The notes under the pieces were generated by a model. The model made no database searches. It had not been told where the DNA came from and saw nothing but the letters and a program-made list of their open reading frames with translations. From Collinsella sp. (lineage in GTDB: Bacteria; Actinomycetota; Coriobacteriia; Coriobacteriales; Coriobacteriaceae): DNA of 7,036 nt. The translations under genes and the position numbers were made by a program. Below are positions 4,990-7,036 of the stretch, one piece after another. The stretch covers positions 9,326 through 16,361 of the forward strand of contig DXMX01000020.1 in the NCBI GenBank assembly GCA_019413955.1. The letters run 5' to 3'. The first letter of the stretch is position 1, and every line of letters starts with the position of its first letter.

Positions 4990-6323
4990 GACCGGTCGCC
5001 TCCAAACAAGTCGGAACGCGTGGCCAAGTAGGCATCGAGGGCCTCGAGCGCACGGTCCGCATAGGCCTGATAGCGGTCGCGCTTGCTGCGGCGCTTACCA
5101 TCCTCGAGTGGCGGCACCAGGCCAAAGTTGACATGCATAGGCTGATAGCCCACGGTGGCAGGATCGGTCGCATAGCCCACGAGCGCACCCAGGGCACCCA
5201 CACGCGGCAACTCGACGCCCGCGGCACCGATAGCCTCGGCATAGGTGTTGAGCGCCGCGAGCAGACCTGTCGCCACGGCTTCCATGTACCCCTCGGTGCC
5301 GGTGATCTGACCGGCCAGGCGCACGCCGGTACCGGGCACGGCAAAGGTGCCATCGAGCACGTGCGGAGCGTCGACAAAGGTATTGCGATGCATGACACCG
5401 TAGCGGAAGAACTCAGCGTTCTCCAGGCCCGGCACCATATGGAAGACGCGCTTCTGCTCGCCAAAGGTCAAGTTGGTCTGGAAGCCCACCAGGTTATAGG
5501 CGGTCTTCTCCTTGTTCTCGGCACGCAGCTGTATCGCCGCCCAGGGGCGACGTCCGGTACGCGGGTCGGTGAGGCCAACGGGCTTCATGGCGCCAAAGCG
5601 AATGGCGTCCTTGCCGGTGCGCGCAACTTCCTCGGCAGGCTGGCAGGCCTGGAACAAATCGCCGCCCTCAAAGTCTTTGAGCACCACGCGGTCGGCCGTG
5701 GTAAGCGCCTCGATAAAGGCCTCGTACTCCTCCTTATTGAGCGGAGCGTTGAGATAGTCGCCGCTCCCCTGCTCCTCGTAGCGCGACTGCGAGAACAGCA
5801 CGTCCATATCGAGCGTGGAGGCATCGACGATCGGCGCCGCCGCATCGAAGAACGCAAGGGCGTCGCCACCGACGAGCTTCATGACCTCTTCGCTCAGCGC
5901 CGGTGAACACAGCGGGCCCGCGGCAATGACCACGTGACCCTCGGGAATCTGCGTGACCTCGCCGTGCACGACCTCGATATTGGGACGGGCGGCAACCTCG
6001 GCCTCGACAAGCTCGGAAAACTTGACGCGGTCGACCGCCAAGGCGCCACCGGCGGGAACAGCCGCGCGATGGGCGCAATCGAGCAGGACTGAACCCATGC
6101 GCTCAAGCTCGGCTTTCAGCAAACCAGCCGCGGAATCCGGACGGGTCGACTTAAACGAATTGGAGCAGACGAGCTCTGCCAGGTGATCGGTATGGTGGGC
6201 CGGGGAGCTCACCTGGGGGCGCATCTCGCACAGCTTTACGGCAAACCCGCGATCTGCCAGCTGGATCGCGCACTCCGACCCCGCCAGACCGCCACCGATA
6301 ACTGTCACCTGATCGAACTGCAT
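4986..6323 (-). CDS. trmFO: Folate- and FAD-dependent tRNA (uracil-54-C5) methyltransferase, TrmFO
   Basis: TrmFO makes ribothymidine at position 54 of the tRNA T-loop, taking the methylene carbon from methylenetetrahydrofolate and electrons from FAD/NAD(P)H, unlike SAM-dependent TrmA. Counting 445 residues from ATG at 6323, the FAD-binding Rossmann motif VIGGGLAGSECA spans about 8-19. AELVCSNSFKS carries Cys53, and Cys227 lies in LFQACQP; these correspond to the two cysteines reported as important in B. subtilis TrmFO (53 and 226). RFGAMKPVGL and the C-terminal HVNFGLVPPL are further family blocks. The ATG is preferred because AAAGG at 6337-6333 is 9 nt away, while a TTG at 6329 (two codons earlier) is only 3 nt from it. 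The ribosome-binding site directly follows the dprA stop codon. The recombinase frame begins over the trmFO stop (TAG, 4988-4986). GidA/MnmG is a distant relative but is longer and lacks the ELVCSNS block. Confidence 0.97.
   Translation of the reverse strand: MQFDQVTVIGGGLAGSECAIQLADRGFAVKLCEMRPQVSSPAHHTDHLAELVCSNSFKSTRPDSAAGLLKAELERMGSVLLDCAHRAAVPAGGALAVDRVKFSELVEAEVAARPNIEVVHGEVTQIPEGHVVIAAGPLCSPALSEEVMKLVGGDALAFFDAAAPIVDASTLDMDVLFSQSRYEEQGSGDYLNAPLNKEEYEAFIEALTTADRVVLKDFEGGDLFQACQPAEEVARTGKDAIRFGAMKPVGLTDPRTGRRPWAAIQLRAENKEKTAYNLVGFQTNLTFGEQKRVFHMVPGLENAEFFRYGVMHRNTFVDAPHVLDGTFAVPGTGVRLAGQITGTEGYMEAVATGLLAALNTYAEAIGAAGVELPRVGALGALVGYATDPATVGYQPMHVNFGLVPPLEDGKRRSKRDRYQAYADRALEALDAYLATRSDLFGGDRS
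4990..5003 (-). promoter_or_regulatory. Ribosome-binding site inside trmFO for the recombinase
   Basis: GGAGG at 5003-4999, part of the trmFO Gly-Gly codons near its C terminus, is followed by 9 nt and then ATA at 4989-4987. The distance is right for ATA but too long (21 nt) for the CTG at 4977. This is the main evidence for starting the recombinase here. Confidence 0.55.
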
Positions 6324-6337
6324 CTGCAAACACCTTT

Positions 6338-7036
6338 CTAATTGACACGTTTTCCATTGTGACCGAAGGGTGTCTGGGCGTGAAGGGCAAACTTGGAGGG
6401 CGCATACCTTCCATCCATCATGCGCTCGATAAGGCCCTCGAGTTCAAGCGAACCCAAGAGTTTGAGTACGCCGACAGCATCGAGCGAGACGAGCGCCGCG
6501 ATGTCGTCGACCTTGAGCGGAGAGGCGATGAGCGCATGCATCACGGTCTGCTGAGTTGGATCAAGGTCGGCAATGCCGGGAGCAATGGGGCGCGAGTAGC
6601 GCAGGGTTCCGTAGATGCGTGAGATAGCCATCTCGATAGATTCCTCGTCGACGATGCAGCAGGCACCGTTCGCAATGAGGTAATTCGTGCCACGCGACTC
6701 GGGCGATAGGATCGACCCCGGCACGGCAAGAAGTTCGCGCCCCAAATCCATAGCAGCCTCGGCTGTAGAAAACGTCCCAGAAGGCATACCCGCCTCGGAT
6801 ACAAAGAGGGCCTGCGACAGGGCCGCGATCACGCGATTGCGGCGCGGAAAGGCAAACTTGCGCGGACCCATGCCCCACGGAGAGATCGACACGACCGCGC
6901 CACCCGTATCAAGCGTGCGCGTAATCAGCCCCGCGCTCGAACGCGGGTAGACCACGTCGGCGCCCGTCCCCAGCACCACAACGTGTTTGCCGCCGGCGTT
7001 GACCGCAGCCCAACCCGAGGCCTGGTCACAACCTGT
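6338..7036 (-). CDS. dprA: DNA-processing protein DprA, C-terminal part (5' end outside window)
   Basis: DprA (Smf) binds incoming single-stranded DNA during natural transformation and loads RecA; many non-transformable bacteria also keep it. The 232 residues present begin inside the Rossmann-like core. VVLGTGADVVYP corresponds to the family LGxGxDxxYP block, and GGAVVSISPWGMGPRKFAFPRRNRVIAALS contains the conserved FPRRNRxIA. These are followed by SGTFSTAEAAMDLGRELLAVPGS and SRGTNYLIANGA. The last ~60 residues (from about DPTQQTVMHAL to GRYAPS) look like the DprA winged-helix domain. The reading frame stays open to the window edge, so the start and the N-terminal SGxAxGID-type motif are not seen. 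The stop TAG at 6340-6338 is followed at once by the trmFO ribosome-binding site, indicating co-transcription. No topA lies between dprA and trmFO, unlike the order in many Firmicutes. Confidence 0.95.
   Translation of the reverse strand, partial: TGCDQASGWAAVNAGGKHVVVLGTGADVVYPRSSAGLITRTLDTGGAVVSISPWGMGPRKFAFPRRNRVIAALSQALFVSEAGMPSGTFSTAEAAMDLGRELLAVPGSILSPESRGTNYLIANGACCIVDEESIEMAISRIYGTLRYSRPIAPGIADLDPTQQTVMHALIASPLKVDDIAALVSLDAVGVLKLLGSLELEGLIERMMDGRYAPSKFALHAQTPFGHNGKRVN

Noticed and set aside
5133..5906. 257-residue plus-strand open frame opposite trmFO
   Set aside because: It is antisense to an intact trmFO and matches no recognisable protein, so it is treated as a shadow frame.

Overview
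The window is one continuous run of minus-strand housekeeping genes from a GC-rich bacterium, most likely a member of the Coriobacteriia (Collinsella/Olsenella/Atopobium type). This placement is an inference. It rests on an actinobacterial order (dprA, xer recombinase, rpsB, tsf, pyrH, frr, then uppS and probably cdsA) combined with a folate-dependent trmFO next to the recombinase, an arrangement better known from Firmicutes. No mobile element, CRISPR array, tRNA or rRNA is visible, and no plus-strand gene is supported.

In transcription order (high to low coordinates) there are three blocks. Block 1 (7036 to 4069) holds the C-terminal part of DprA, the tRNA methyltransferase TrmFO and a XerC-type tyrosine recombinase. 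They are packed tightly: the trmFO ribosome-binding site starts at the dprA stop codon, and the recombinase reading frame begins inside the end of trmFO. Block 2 (about 4019 to 2148) starts with a good promoter (TTGGCA, 17 bp, TATCAT with an extended -10). It continues with a structured leader of about 134 nt, rpsB (ribosomal protein S2) and tsf (EF-Ts), and ends at a strong intrinsic terminator. Block 3 (about 2146 to 1) has a weaker candidate promoter, then pyrH (UMP kinase), frr (ribosome recycling factor), uppS (undecaprenyl diphosphate synthase) and the first codons of a further gene, probably cdsA. These are joined with gaps of only 1-2 nt.

Together the genes cover translation (S2, EF-Ts, RRF, tRNA methylation), pyrimidine nucleotide supply, the lipid carrier for cell-wall synthesis, chromosome dimer resolution and DNA uptake/recombination. 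I see no undescribed multi-gene system. The points worth a second look are regulatory: the rpsB leader, where one strand segment can pair either with the Shine-Dalgarno or with an upstream segment and where two helices would form a pseudoknot; the recombinase gene, whose only well-placed start codon is ATA overlapping the trmFO stop; and an inverted repeat within the candidate pyrH promoter.
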